Assembly (NCBI RefSeq): GCF_945859705.1
Contig: NC_079136.1
Location: 119,663,028-119,727,027 of the forward strand
Origin: Episyrphus balteatus
Lineage: Eukaryota > Arthropoda > Insecta > Diptera > Syrphidae
Length of the DNA stretch: 64,000 nucleotides
Direction of reading: 5' to 3'
Shown here: piece by piece, positions 12,320 through 24,999 of the stretch
Layout of the letters: each line of letters starts with the position of its first letter
How positions within the stretch are numbered: position 1 is the stretch's first letter
Translations under genes and position numbers: made by a program
Notes under the pieces: generated by a model
Database searches by the model: none
What the model was told of the DNA's origin: nothing
The model's input: only the letters and a program-made list of their open reading frames with translations

Positions 12320-12448
12320 GGTCAATTTTCAACTCCCAAGCTCCACCATTCGAGAAAGAGTCTAATCCTGAACATGGACATGATAAATCCATTACCTTCA
12401 TGCTTGGAGTTTCAGATTAAGGAATCCCCTGTAGAGTTCATTTTTTAA
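12320..12448 (+). CDS. Candidate 3'-terminal exon (42 codons) of an unknown gene
   Basis: A T-rich tract with acceptor TGCACAAATAG precedes 12320. In phase 0 the frame is open for 42 codons (starting GQFSTPKLHHSRKSL, ending PVEFIF) to TAA at 12446-12448. An AATAAA lies at 12496-12501, 48 bp downstream. The composition is less AT-rich and less repetitive than the surroundings. I do not recognise the peptide. The upstream exons were not found, so this may also be a chance open frame. Frames in the other phases are shorter. Confidence 0.35.
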   Translation, partial: GQFSTPKLHHSRKSLILNMDMINPLPSCLEFQIKESPVEFIF

Positions 12449-12519
12449 TTATTTTTTTCAACTATTTCCTCTGAACAATCTGTTTTCAATAGAACAATAA
12501 ACATTTTTTTTTTATTAAA

Positions 12520-14018
12520 GTCAAGGAAAATTCCTTTTCTTAAAAATCAGAAAAACAAACAATAAAGACGCAATTTTCATGCTTCTTGTTTCTTGTTCCT
12601 TAACCTTTAATTTATTTTTTTTTTTTTTTCAATTTTTCATTTTCCTTAAACCCAACCGAGTAAGATTATACCACTACGTACAACCAAGAAGAAAGGGTTT
12701 TACTAATGAAAAACTGTTGCAAAACACAGTGTATACAAAAAAAAAAAAAATCACAAAATAAAACGAGATGTTAAGTGGAAAAAACAAAACAAAAAAAAAA
12801 AAAACAAAAATTTTATGCTTTGCTATAAAGTTTGACATAATACTTTCAAGTCGATCCTCTCTCTGCTGGCAAGCAAACGTCTATAGGGGAAACCTTGACA
12901 TATTTTTTAAATGTGATGTTTTGCTCGACTTGAAAAATAGGGAATGTTATTTTCATGTACCTATCCTACAACACTACAGCCAGTCTTCTTCTTGTAGAAG
13001 GTACCTTACGCTGTGTACACACTTAAAATGGCAAGGACATCATCACTGTTCTAGCTCTCTGTTCTCTTCTGTGTAAAGTATTTTTGTTGTTGTTTTTTGT
13101 TTATTTTTATATTTTTTTTGTGGAATGATTATAATGGAAATAGTGGGTACTAACAAACAACAGCCAAACTCCCACACCCGAACAAAAAAGAACAAAACAG
13201 AAAAAAAAAAATAAAGGATTCTCTTCCACATAAGCAGAGAGTCAGCCAACCAGCCAGCCAGCCATTGAGAAGCTTTAAGGGAAAGGATTTTTGTTGTTTT
13301 GCAATGTTTTTGCTTCGAATTTATAAATTGCCAGTTTTGTTTTTCTGTAATTAGTTTTTGTCAGATTCAGAAGAAACAAAATTAAATTTTTCTCATTTTT
13401 GTTGTTGTTGTGTTTTTCTTTAGCTTTTTAGTATTTCTAGAGTATTTTTTCTATTTTTTACAGTGGATGGGGATTTTTTTTTTTTTTTTTTTTATTTAAG
13501 TTTTAATAATTCATGTTTGGAATTTATGGAAACTTAACGAGTTTCTTTCAATTATTTTATTATGAATTCAGAGAGTGGCATAATTTGGCTAACTATATTA
13601 GTTAAAATATGCCACAATGCAAATTATTATGAATATAATAAAAAAAAAAAATTAAAACAAGAAAAACAAATTAATTAAGTGAGAATTTGTGGAAAACAAA
13701 CTTTTTTTTTTTTAATAGACAGCAGGAACCTCCAATGGTAAATGTATTAACCATTTAAAAGTAAAGTATGTATTTAATGAATTGATCTTACTACTGCCAG
13801 CCATTACTGCCGTTCTAAGCAAAGAGGGCGCATATCCATTTTTGTAGTTTTGAGATAAATGCATTTTACTGACAAGGGAAAAGGTTGAGAATTGTAAATG
13901 TGCTCAATTTCAAAAATTATTTTAAGCAACTTGTAGTAGGAAAATTATAATTTTTAGTTTACACAATCATTAAATATTGTTCAAGCTTCCCAAATGCGTA
14001 TTTAATTTTTTTTTTTGA
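12520..14018. other. AT-rich DNA between candidate exon and repeat
   Basis: T- and A-runs, a short GCCAGCCAGCCA tract at about 13250 and a small dyad (GTGGCATAATTTGGC ... AAAATATGCCAC) at 13573-13616. No coding signal. Confidence 0.4.
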
Positions 14019-15545
14019 CGTGATAACGTCTTATAAATCGATGAACCATGGCAGCCACCACAAAAAGTGACGCCATTTTCTCCCGTTCCACTCTCGCACT
14101 TTTGCAGTGCGGCCAAAAATTTCAATTAAAAATTAAAAATAAACTGTTAGAGATACAAAAATCTCCTATAGCTTATTTGAAAGATAATAACCTAAAGCTT
14201 AATCCAAATGAAGGATTTTTAAAAATTCCGTCATTTAATAGGGTAAACAGGGGTAAAACGGAAAGATAAAATTTGCGCTAAAATCTAAACGCGTGGTTGT
14301 AGAGAGTTTATTCTTTTTGCTATAGATAGATAAGACTGATTTATGGATAAGTGCATTTAAAAAAAAATTCTAAAAAATTCTGGAACTCCGCTATAACGTT
14401 TTGTTTGAACGTTGATCAGGTGTTGTGGGTATGACAAAATGTTGATTATGGGTAGGCATCTAAAGATGCCAGGTGAAAGATGAAGGAAAAAAAAAATTAG
14501 GGGACTAATAAGGATTTTTTTCCAACACTCTGCGTTTCGAAATATGAATTTTTGAAAAATACCTACTTTTTTAGGGGTATTTTTGGGTAGTTTTTGATTT
14601 TTAGCTTTATTTTGGAGCGATCAAAAAATCTCAAGTTATATAGGACATGTAGGGCTGATCAATGCACATACATATGCAAAAAATTGGAATCGTTAAAAGA
14701 GTTTTGACTGAATACGGAGAAAAATAAATTTTTAAAAAACAGGTTTTTTGGCCGTTTTTAACCCATTTTCACCGTTTTTTATTTTTATCTTTTTTTCTTT
14801 AATAGATAGAGGAATATTATATATATGACCACGACTATATGTGTGCGAAGTTTCAATCATTTTCGTAAACACAATTTTGAGATAACGGTAAAATAAAATT
14901 TTAGAATTCAACAAGTTATAACTTTTTACCAAAAGCAGATAGAAATTTGATTAAACATTTATGAGCATTCTGATACAACTACCTTTTATTTGGTATATCA
15001 CACATAACGCTAGACTAACTACAAGCCACACAATGTTAAATCAAGAAAGTTGCGAAAAACCTCAAACAACCAGTAATCTCAGTCTGGAAATTCCACATGG
15101 TTGAATTTAAAAAATTCTAACTTCTCTTGTAGGCATCTTTGAAATGAGATTGATACGTCATTTGAAATGTGAAACAATAAGCTTTCACATGGTATAAAAT
15201 TTTTTATAGGTTTTTAGGGAAAAAATTCATTTAATAGCATGAGAACATAAAAATAAATGTTTTTTTTTGCTTTTTTTGATGAAATTTCATCGAGTTTAAA
15301 AAATTCTAGCTCTTTTCGTAGATGTCTCATAGACTTGATCTATATATATATTTTTAGCTAAGACAATAAGCTTTTAGATGGTGTAAAAATTTGTAAAGAT
15401 TGTTGCAAAAAAAAATGGATTTATTAGCGTGAGAAGATAAATTTACATGTTTTTTTTTTCTTTTTTTAATGAAATTTGATCGAGTTCAAAAAATTATAGC
15501 TCTCTTTGTAGATGTCTAATAGGCATGATCTATATATATATTTTG
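14019..15545 (+). repeat. GATAACG-palindrome repeat, left-end copy
   Basis: It starts TGACGTGATAACGTCTTAT, contains CGATGAACCATGGCAGCC, and matches 53930 to about 52680 in inverse orientation over most of its length, including a region with several AAAACGGT-like strings and the AAGCTTTCACATGGTAT unit. It breaks off near 15545, so the right end seen at 1-568 and 51556 is missing. The open frame starting ATGGCAGCCACC (14048-14269) is not conserved in the other copy (one-base indel), so I do not call it coding. Confidence 0.65.
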
Positions 15546-18500
15546 GTTTTTACTGCAAATACTGCAAATAAAAAAAAAACAAAACTGCATACTTTTTTGG
15601 AGCGCACTTTTATTCCATCAATGCCTTTAGCTTTAATTTGACACCAGTCTCACGGCTGTACGCATTTGGCCAAATCTTATCTACTATGTGGGAAAATTTA
15701 CCAACTGTTCAAAAATTGTTGGACCTTCAAAGCTGCAGTTGCCCTGAAATTATATAAAATCTTTTCTTGTTTAGTTATTTGCTAGTAACTTGCACATGCA
15801 TGTGTTAGAACGGCAATTTTGGCCTTATACTGCTACCAACAAAATTTAAACAAATCTGTTCAGTGCACTTTTTTTTGCTTCCTAGAATTTTTTTAAATGA
15901 ACGACCTATTAGTACCTATTGCTGTTTTTAAAATATTAAGAACTTGTTCTCACTTTGCAGCAATTTTTTATGTTTTACAACGAATACATTTTTGACACAT
16001 TTGGATCAAACATGAAAACTGTTACGTTACATTCATAATCATATTTTATAGTAAACCTCTGGAAAAATTTATTTAAGTTGAATACATTTGATACATTATA
16101 ATATTTTATATTTAAAACTGAAAGTTAGTTTCCTTATTAACATATTTTATATTCAAATATAAAGATGCTAATATTCACATAGACTGTTGCGTTACGATGG
16201 AAGCAGATTTTCAGGTTGCTTTACATTATGGAATAAGTCTGCACAGTAAACTGTTTCAAAACGCATGAAACAACATTTCTGAGTTAAGAATGGAAATTTT
16301 TACTGCTGCGAAAAATTGATTGATTAACACCTGTTGAGATGAAAATGGTTGGAACTGTTAAGTTACAGGAAAAGCTCGTTACGTTACATGTTCGATGTTA
16401 TTTCATGTTGACGGAATAGTATAGAAATTAAAGAAAAGAACGAATTTATTTTTTTTTTTTACTTTCATGTAATTTTGCATAGTTTTTTTTTTATAAAAAT
16501 TTGGTTCTTCAAGTTTGAAAATGATATCAAAAATGCTATATCACGTTTTGTTTTCGATTGACTTCGATACAAAATATCAAATTTTTTTTGGTAAAATCTG
16601 ATGATTCTTTACATCAGTAGGTTATGTTAAAAATTTATGATGTCATACAAAAACGATAAGTTTCTAAATAAATACAAAAAAAAAAAAAAAAAAATATATT
16701 CTCAAAGTTTCAAATCGCTATAGTTTTCATTTTATCGATAATTAATGTTTGAAAGAGTTATAAAAATATCAATTGAAAAAAAAACAAAAATGCATTTAAA
16801 ATTTAAAAAAATATTTATTGCAGAAAAAAATTGCATTAAAAAAGAAATGTTTTTGCAACCGAAAAATATTTGCATTGGAAATATAATAAAAATAAAAATT
16901 TTTTTTTAATGCAAATTTTTTTTCAGATGCAATATATTTTTTTTTGATGCAAAAAAAATTTTGTAAATTTTCTGTGCGACAAGCTCCCGAAATATTGAAA
17001 CCTACGCGTTTTTTTTTTTCAAAATGACGGACGCCCCAAGACCAATTAATACGCAAACTTAGCTGACGTCACAACTTTTTCTGATTTTAACTTTTTGACT
17101 GAACTATAAGAAAAGTGCCAGAAAAACAAATTATTTTCAAATTTGTCTAAAAGAAAAATAGACCTTTTATTATTTCTTAAGACTGCGTAAGAAAGCAAAG
17201 ATTTTAATATAAGTAAATAATATTTGTGTTGAAAGTTTGAATAGGTGTTAGAGGATAACCATATCCTCAATATCCTCAATTTTATTTATCAATTGTAATT
17301 TTTCTACTTTGATGGTCCTTTTTATCACTTAAAATTAATTAATTAATAAATTCATTTAATCTCATTAAATTTATAATTTAACTCAATTTGTTCTCTTTTT
17401 TTTTTCTAGGTAAATTTAATGTCATCCATATGGGTTTTGTGAGTATTTTAAAATTTCGATTTTGTTAATGTGTATGTAAGTAAAGTCTAAGGCAATATTA
17501 ACAAGAAAAACTCGTCATACTCCAAGTCAAAACCACCCTTTTGAATGAATCTCACTTCAAGTAAAAACACACTTTCTGGTAATTGGATATTCTTTTATAA
17601 TTTTTCTATTCCTAGAAACGTTTATTTGTTTTTCTTTTTTTTTTATTTTCATTAAATACACCAAATTAAATAAATTTCAATTTCATCTTAACTTAAAAAC
17701 AACACAAATTATCTAATTTTCAAAATTTATTCAAGAAACACCTTTTGTTTAGCCAGAGTATAGATATTCTAAGATTTCCTCATTAAATTTGCCTAGGTAA
17801 CCATCTGTTATTCCTAGAATTCGTCACATTTCCCCAAAAATATGATGTCTCTTCCTGGGAACTTTTTCCATCAATTCCTCAAACTTGTGTCAAAACGAAA
17901 ATATAACAATAATGAAAATTATTTAAGCAATTTTGTAACAATTTTCATAGAAAATTCAACATAAAATTCCAAAAATGTATATACACCATGTGGTAAATGG
18001 TATGTGTGTGTGTGGTGTGTACCGCACACCTTTACACTTGTAAGTAAGTTTTTGATGAGAAATTTCCATAAATCTCAAAGAGTGATGGTATTGGTTGTCC
18101 CCCCCTTTTTTTACCAAAAACGAAAATATATATAAATCTACATAATTTCTAATACCACAAATTTTATATTTTCATTTTTTTTTTCTATGTTTATGTAAAT
18201 ATATATTAGATTGTGTTTTGTATAGGAAACAGGAAACATAGGAGGAAACACTTCAAAATTCATATTTCAGAGCGTTTTTAAAGAGACAATCATGCAAATA
18301 CTATATACGCGAACCTAGAAACAATATAATAATTCCCTTGTGTCCTTTTTTTGTTGTTGTTGTTGTGTTGTAAAGTGTATACCCATTTCCACCCGGTATG
18401 ATATCAAAATTTCAAATGAAACATCTGTCAAAAACAAATCTCAACCATCCAAATATAATCCATGGCAATATATAATGTTGGATGGCTGAAACATGTACTT

Positions 18501-19585
18501 TGACAACACAAAATACAAATAATGTCCCTTTATTGTGTTTAAGAACTTCAATGTGTGTTTGTGTGAGTAAATTTATACTTTATACTCGCATGACTGTAAA
18601 GAAATTATGACGAGAATTTGTTTTTTTTTTTTTTTGTGAAAAACAAATCCTTTTAATAAAAACTCAACATTAAGTCCTTAAAAAAATTCTTGAAGTTATT
18701 GGCTTATTTTTGGATTTATTTGTAAGCTTTGTTACTAAGGAAATCAGGAAATGACTTGTGACAAATTTTATATATCAAAAGAATTATCATGTTGGTAAAA
18801 TGATTATCAAATATTTTAAATTACAGATAATAAAATTAGTGCTGGCATTTTATCTATAGATACGAAAATTTCTTGTTTTTGAATTTATAAATAATTTTTT
18901 TTTTTGTTTGATAATAAATTGATAAGATATTCTTTTAAAAGAAGTGTTTAGAGAATAAGTTGGACTTTCATTATAATATTAGTAAAAGTTTCTATTCAAT
19001 TAGGCAATTTAGAAAAAAAAGTTAAATTAAAAAATATACAAAAAAATCACTTAGAAACGTTAAAAATTCTGTTTGATAATACTGTTCTGCAATGAACATT
19101 GAACATAGAGTTCGAACCAAACCATACCTACTTTTCTAAGGAATTTTTGTTTGCTGAGTCCGTATCTGAAGTCAAAATTTCACTGGAATGCTACGTGTTT
19201 AAAATACTTGAATACTTTTTGAATATTTTTTAAATTAAATTATATATATTTTTTTTTCAAAATTATTTTTTTTTTCTCAAAGATATTAGAAATAGAAAAT
19301 TTATGATATTTCAAAATCTTCTGATTTGGATTGAAAAAGCAAGATATTACGGAAAATATATACTTTTGATGAAACATAAAAAAGAATATTTTTAAAAATT
19401 AGTTTTTTTTTGGGACTTACAGTAAAAATACAAATGCAACTACAAATACAAAAAATACAAATACAACAATACATTCATTGCAATTAAAATCAAAAAGTTA
19501 AGTTAAGTTCCAGATTGTGTTTTTTTTTTGTTTTGTTTTTACTAACCAGTTTATTTACTTCCCACAAAAGCATTACACAAAAAAA
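15546..19585. other. AT-rich DNA, mostly unassigned
   Basis: 16040-16390 carries several GTTACGTTACAT-like strings of unknown meaning. 17407-17435 is a 29-bp stretch between a good acceptor (TTTTTTTCTAG) and a good donor (GTGAGTATT), a possible microexon with no support. 18005-18020 is a short (TG) tract. 19080-19210 looks like a decayed relative of the CACTGG MITEs (CTGTTCTGCAATG, ATCTGAAGTCAAAATT). Nothing else is clear. Confidence 0.4.
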
Positions 19586-19589
19586 AAAT

Positions 19590-20490
19590 AAAATACACGA
19601 CTGGGTAGCACGAACTTGCTCTTGGAGTTAAAGTTGCTTAAATTTGTAAGACTTTTTATATAGAAATTTGGAAAAAAAATAAAATTCGCTTTTTTAAAAA
19701 ATAAAATAAAATCTGAAATCGAATTGCCCTCCAAAACAAGTATGCAGTTTTGATTGATATATTAAAGTGCATTTTTAGAAAAAAAATTTTCAAAATCGTT
19801 AGAGCCGTTTTTTAAAAAACTAATTTTTTATAAATAATTTTTTGGAAAAAAAGTTTTAAAATAAAATTGGTATGCCATTTTGTAGAAATCACTAATCAGC
19901 ATCTAAAAACAAAATTTCAAAAAAATTCAATGTCCCGTTCTCGAAAATTTCATTTTTGAAAAAAAAAAATTTTCAAATTTTTTTTAAAAACCTAAAAATT
20001 ATTTTTTTTTGAAATTTATAAATGCTTCTTCAAAAAAAGTTTCGTTGAAATCGAATAGACAGTTTCGGAGATAATCGGATTTGAAAAAAAACGGTTCTAT
20101 GGCAGGTACCGTTAATAATGATTTAAAAAAAAAATTTTTTCATTAGAAGGTAGACCTAAGCTTAAAACTAACATTTGAATTTTTTAACAAAATCGTTGGA
20201 GCCGTTTTCGACATATTTTAATTTAACTAAAATCGTTATATGACAAGTACCGTTATTTTTTTTCCAAAAAAATTAATTCCAAAAACCCCTCTGTAGAGCC
20301 GCCAAATAACGCTACATACCAAGTTTGACATTAATCGGTCTATCCGTTTAGGCTGTAGGTCCTTATACAGACAGACAGACGGACTTCCGGGAACCACTTT
20401 TTTGGTCTAGGTTTTTTTCTTATCAAAACCACATGTTCCTGACATGGCCCTAATATCTTTTTCTATACTCGATACAAAGGTCGAAAAAAA
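19590..20490 (+). repeat. ACTTGCTCT repeat, CAGACAGACAGAC subfamily, copy 1
   Basis: It starts ACACGACTGGGTAGCACG, AACTTGCTCTTGGAGTTAAAG. It contains TTGCCCTCCAAAACAAGTAT, AAAATCGTTAGAGCCG and GGCAGGTACCGTTAATAAT, and ends with CCGTTTAGGCTGTAGGTCC and GACAGACAGACGGACTTCCGG. It is about 85-90% similar by eye to 31815-32720. No intact frame. Confidence 0.65.
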
Positions 20491-20999
20491 ATGATTTTTT
20501 TACACAGTGCCTAATTTAGTTTCATTTAAACCTTTTTTTTTGTAAAAATCTGCACTTGGTTTTGGGTTTTATCTTCGAGTCTACTCAAATAATTTTTGAC
20601 AATAGTAACTCTTCTCTTGATGGAATTTTTAGATTTTAGACCTAAGAAATCAATTAAAAATTAGCATTTTTCCAATATAAAAGAATGATTTGTTTTTGGG
20701 AAAGTTAACATCATTAAACTTTTATTTTGTATCTGAGACTTTTGTGCTGAACTCGAATCCGAAGTCAAAATATTTAGTCACTTTTTTCTTTTTTGAAATA
20801 TTAACTCTGCATTGGGATAATGCAAAAAAGGCGTTTTTACTGTTTTTGAGGTTATGTTTTAAAGTACCGGTTTCTTTAAAAAAAAATGTCTTCTGTCAAA
20901 AACTGTTCAAATCTTTCCGATATTTTTTTTTTATTGTCTGAGATATCTTCAGTTATTTGCCGTATTATAATTCATAGAGGAGAAATATAAAACGTTTTT

Positions 21000-21465
21000 T
21001 ATAAGTAGGGCATTTTTAAAAGAGGTGAATTTTTGAAGGTCGAACTTTTTCACAAATAGGACATTTTGAAGGTAGTGCATTTTTGAGGCAGGGAACTTTT
21101 AAAGCAAGATCAATTTTGAAGGAACGGCATCTTTATAAGTTGGCCATTTTTAAAGCTAGAGCTTTTTTGAAGAAAGTGCAGCCTTATTGAAGTTAGGGCA
21201 TTTTAAAAGCTAAAGCGTTATTTGTAAGAAGGACATTTTCATAGTTCGGGCATGTTTTAAGGTAGGTCATTTTTAAGGAAGGAAATTTTTAAAGTTAGAT
21301 CATTTTTGAGGGTACTGCATTTTTATAAGGGTATTTTTGAAGGTAGTTAATTTTTGAAGGTAAGGCATTTCTGATGGTAGGGCATTTTTGGATGTAGGGC
21401 ATTTTTCAAGGTAGTTCATTTTTAAGGGTAGGGCATTTAAAATTTAAGGTAGGGCATTGCCCCTC
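21000..21465 (+). repeat. Degenerate minisatellite, unit like GGTAGGGCATTTTTGAA
   Basis: More than 20 diverged units of about 17-22 bp follow one another, becoming most regular at 21350-21465 (GGTAGGGCATTTTTGGAT, GTAGGGCATTTTTCAAG, GGTAGTTCATTTTTAAGG). It ends at CCGTCCCCCCTGGCTACGGCC; the reverse, GGCCGTAGCCAGGGGGG, looks like the end of a hAT-type element. Confidence 0.6.
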
Positions 21466-21489
21466 AATGCCGTCCCCCCTGGCTACGGC

Positions 21490-21900
21490 CCCGATCCGTC
21501 TGTATGTACCTCAAGCTGCAACCTTAACTACTGAAGCAATTTTCTTCAAACTTGGTAGTAAACAGTTTTGGGTGACTCCCTAGTAGAGAAATTAAAATTT
21601 TGTTTTAGGACCAAAACCTGTCATATAATGTCATATAATGAAAATAGAAAAATTAATTTTTCCAAAAATGCCTCTAACAACAAATTTTTGCGTATAATGT
21701 TATAGATAAGGCCCACCTTTTGAAATAAAAAAAATATTGTTTGTACCGTTATTAACCTTTATTGATTTATTAATTTCTCGTAAGCAACATAGCAGATTTC
21801 AACCAAAATTTTTATACAAAAAATTTAAAGTAAACGTTATATAAAAATTTTAAAAATTAAAAAAAAAATATTTTTAATATAAATATTTGAAATTTTTACA
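21490..21900 (-). repeat. CAGACAGA-signature repeat, inverse copy
   Basis: CCGTCTGTATGTACCTCAAG, CTGCAACCTTAACTACTGAAGC and TCTTCAAACTTGGTAGT are inverse to the family tail; TACCGTTATTAACC-like strings follow. Strongly decayed. Confidence 0.4.
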
Positions 21901-22840
21901 CAATCATTTAATTGTTTCATGAGAGTTTGAAAATTTTAACATTTTTATAAGCGTTCACCGGACGCTTTTGGCGCTTTTTCGCAAGCTTAATTTTCATAAA
22001 TGACCAGATACATATTTCCAAAAAGAATGAGAAAGAGATAAATTTAATGCACCGAAATTATTTTATTTGAAGTACTTTTTAAGCTTAAAAATAAAAAAAA
22101 AAAAGATATTATTTTTAGTCATACAAATTTTTCTTCGATTTCTCTCAGAGTAATTTGCTCCCGTTAAATTTTATATTTTTGTTTCCTTCTTTCCCGGTGA
22201 GTGAAACATTTTTGTATATGTTCTGCTAAGAAGCTAGTTGATGATATACATTGAATCCAAAATATTGCTTTCATTTCTATACATGTTGCAAAACCCGAGT
22301 GCTTGTGAAATTTAACTACAAATACTAACTATACCATCACCATTCAACCTGTCAATCTGCCGACTGAACAGCAAGTAACAACATATCACGTATATAAACA
22401 ACTTGCTTTCAGTCTTACCTTCTGGGTGAGTCATTTTTAGTAGTGTTCTGCCAAGCAATCCCATTTTGGTACTTCACCTAAATTTCTTTTGGTATTTATT
22501 TCTTTATTTACATATAAAATCACTACCGAGGGGTATATAAGTTCTCACCTCATCAACAATACTCATATTTACTGACATCTTACGGCCATTCCTATAACTA
22601 AGAGAATATATTTACTCACCACATCAACATCGACATCATTTTGGTTTGGGGATTGAATAATTTAAGCAAATACACACACCTTAAAATACAATAATCAGAT
22701 AATCACCATACTGTACAGTAGCAAACAACATTTTTAAATTTTGCCAAAAATCAAAATTTATAAAATACTCTCCAAATATATATAAATTGGTTATAAAAAA
22801 AAAAAAAAAAAAAAAAAAAGACAAAAGTTAAATCGTTAAT

Positions 22841-23965
22841 ATGACTAAATGCGCATCTTGTGATAACATTACCGACTACATGATTGACTCCATTATGTGT
22901 AGTGGGAATTGTCGGAAGAATTTTCATGTTAAATGTATTGATGCTGATGTGCCATATGGCACCATAAAACTTTTTGATAAAAGGAAATCGTTTTACTATT
23001 TCTGTGACGAGTGCGATCCATTCGCATATACAAACATCGTTCGTGATGTTCTGCATAACACTAAGCAATTGGAAAATTTACAAAATCAACTAAAGTTTCT
23101 ATCCGATAAGGTTGAAAATATCATTTCTCCCCCACAATTACTGAATAGACAAACCAGAAGCAAAGCTAAAAGTAATAATTTAGTTATACAGTCAAATACT
23201 GTCACACTCACTAAACGGAAAAATAATGACCGTGATGATGAAAAATCTGGTGAAAAGCCGATAACGAAGAAGCCTGCAACTTGTATGTTTACTCCTTTCG
23301 CACTTCCTAGTCCAAATCCAACTTTTAACTTTAATTATGATGCACCAACTCCTGCATCGCTTCTACCGACATTGCCGACTCCAACACCAACAGACGACAG
23401 TACTTCTATACCAAGATGTAACTCGGCACCTACGTCTGCATCTAGTTTACTTTCTTCGCACTCCTCATCAATAACAATAACACCGACAGACTATACATCA
23501 TCATCTCATTTAGCTTCATCATCTCTATTTTCGCAACAGACGCATGTTTCAACATCATTACAAAAAACTACAAGATTAAATCCAACTACTACCAACAAAA
23601 TAAATGAGAACGTATCTCCAATTATATCGGGTCTAAGAGTTGTGGAGGGAAAAAAAACCCTATTTATTTCCAAGCTCCATCCCTCAACGAATGCCCTCGA
23701 TATAAAAAACTTTATCACGAGTAAATTTGGATCATTATCAGATACGATTGTGGAGAAAATGTTACATCGAAATCACTCTAAATACGCATCTTTTAAAATT
23801 AGAGTATCAGATTCTTTACTTCACTTACTAAATTCTTCATCGTTTTGGCCAATTGGAACTATAGTACATGAGTTTCAGAATAAATTAACAAATCCATCTA
23901 CCATTCAGAACCCTTTTCGGCAGACCAGGACAATGCAACAAAAAAGCAGCTTCAACAGGTATTAA
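22841..23965 (+). CDS. LINE ORF1 protein with PHD-like zinc finger
   Basis: It has 374 residues and no internal stop. Residues 4-58 form a C4HC3 (PHD-type) cysteine pattern: C4, C7, C20, C24, H29, C32, C55, C58. A predicted coiled-coil stretch (about 75-95) follows, then a basic segment (KRKNN, KKPAT), a Ser/Thr/Pro-rich linker (about 150-255) and a conserved C-terminal block beginning KKTLFISKLHP (about 265-350). In CR1 elements this protein is the nucleic-acid-binding partner of ORF2. The frame overlaps the start of ORF2, whose reading continues in another frame from before 23962. A run of about 20 A residues lies just upstream of the ATG. This is the only undamaged part of the element. Confidence 0.85.
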   Translation: MTKCASCDNITDYMIDSIMCSGNCRKNFHVKCIDADVPYGTIKLFDKRKSFYYFCDECDPFAYTNIVRDVLHNTKQLENLQNQLKFLSDKVENIISPPQLLNRQTRSKAKSNNLVIQSNTVTLTKRKNNDRDDEKSGEKPITKKPATCMFTPFALPSPNPTFNFNYDAPTPASLLPTLPTPTPTDDSTSIPRCNSAPTSASSLLSSHSSSITITPTDYTSSSHLASSSLFSQQTHVSTSLQKTTRLNPTTTNKINENVSPIISGLRVVEGKKTLFISKLHPSTNALDIKNFITSKFGSLSDTIVEKMLHRNHSKYASFKIRVSDSLLHLLNSSSFWPIGTIVHEFQNKLTNPSTIQNPFRQTRTMQQKSSFNRY

Positions 23966-24999
23966 TTTATTACCAAAATGTAAACGGTCTAAGGACAAAG
24001 ATCAACACTTGGTTAAATAATACATTTCTTGACACTGAGCTCTTTGATTCATCTTATCAAGTCTTCAGGCGTGACAGACACTCGAACGATTCGCAAACAG
24101 TTGGAGGCGGAATACTCATAGCAATTAAAAACTTTTTTGTATGCACATTAGTCAATAATCACGATTCCTCTGACATTGAAATAATATGCATTAAAATTAA
24201 AATGGAATCTGGATACCTTTTCATTATATCTTTGTATATACCTCCGAGATCCAACACCTATACCTACGAAAACTATATTAACTGCATTGATAGCATACAT
24301 GACCAAATGGAACCAAGTGACGAGCTCTTAATCTTAGGTGACTTCAATCTTCCAAACTTGACATGGACAAATTCTACTGAATGCAACTATTTCTCTCCTT
24401 CTAACCCTTCATCCGCAAGTGAATTTTCGACTATCGATGGCTTAGCTTCATGCGGACTCAGCCAATTCAATGGAATTACAAATCGCTTTGATAAAATTCT
24501 GGACTTGGTTTTTTTCTCCAACACAATATACAATGACATGGTTGTAATTCCCGCTCATACTAAACTTTTAGAAGAAGACCGACATCACCCAGCGTTAGAC
24601 ATATCTCTAAGTATTAATATTAACAATCTTTCTTTTAAATCAAATAACAAACTTAAATTTGATTACAAAAAATGCAATTTCGATCAACTAAAAAACTTAT
24701 TATGTAATGTGGACTGGAATCAAACTTTTTTAAATTGTAACATTAACGAGATGTGCTTTAAATTTTATAGCATTCTATTTGATTGCTTTTATCAAACCAT
24801 TCCGATTCGTAAATCATTTGAAAGTCTTAAAACTGCACCATGGTTTAATACTGAACTTAAGAATTTAAAAAATAAAAGAAATAAATCTTGGGCAAAATAT
24901 AGTGCATCCCGAGCTTATGGTGATTTTATGATATATTCTGAACTAAAAACTATGTTTATTGACTTATTCCAAAGAATTGTATACAAATTATATATTTAA
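23962..24999 (+). pseudogene. LINE ORF2, endonuclease part, with internal deletion
   Basis: The frame opens inside the end of ORF1 and reads LIYYQNVNGLRTK, the start of an exonuclease/endonuclease/phosphatase fold. It then jumps straight to INTWLNN. In related elements about 20-25 residues separate these, ending in (I/V)IALTETWL, so the catalytic Glu segment is missing while the frame stays open. Later motifs survive: GGGILIAI, LYIPP, LILGDFN (catalytic Asp/Asn) and DRHHPALD (catalytic His). The frame then drifts into nonsense (IVYKLYI) and stops at 24999 because of an indel near 24955-24965. The real sequence continues in the frame that starts at 24959. Confidence 0.8.

Noticed and set aside
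14048..14269. Frame beginning ATGGCAGCCACC (73 codons), in the GATAACG repeat.
   Set aside because: The matching copy near 53880 has one extra A in the run after CCACC, which shifts the frame. No constraint on the protein is visible.
22751..23068. Minus-strand frame of 105 codons with a poly-Phe stretch.
   Set aside because: It is antisense to LINE ORF1 and to the A-run before it.
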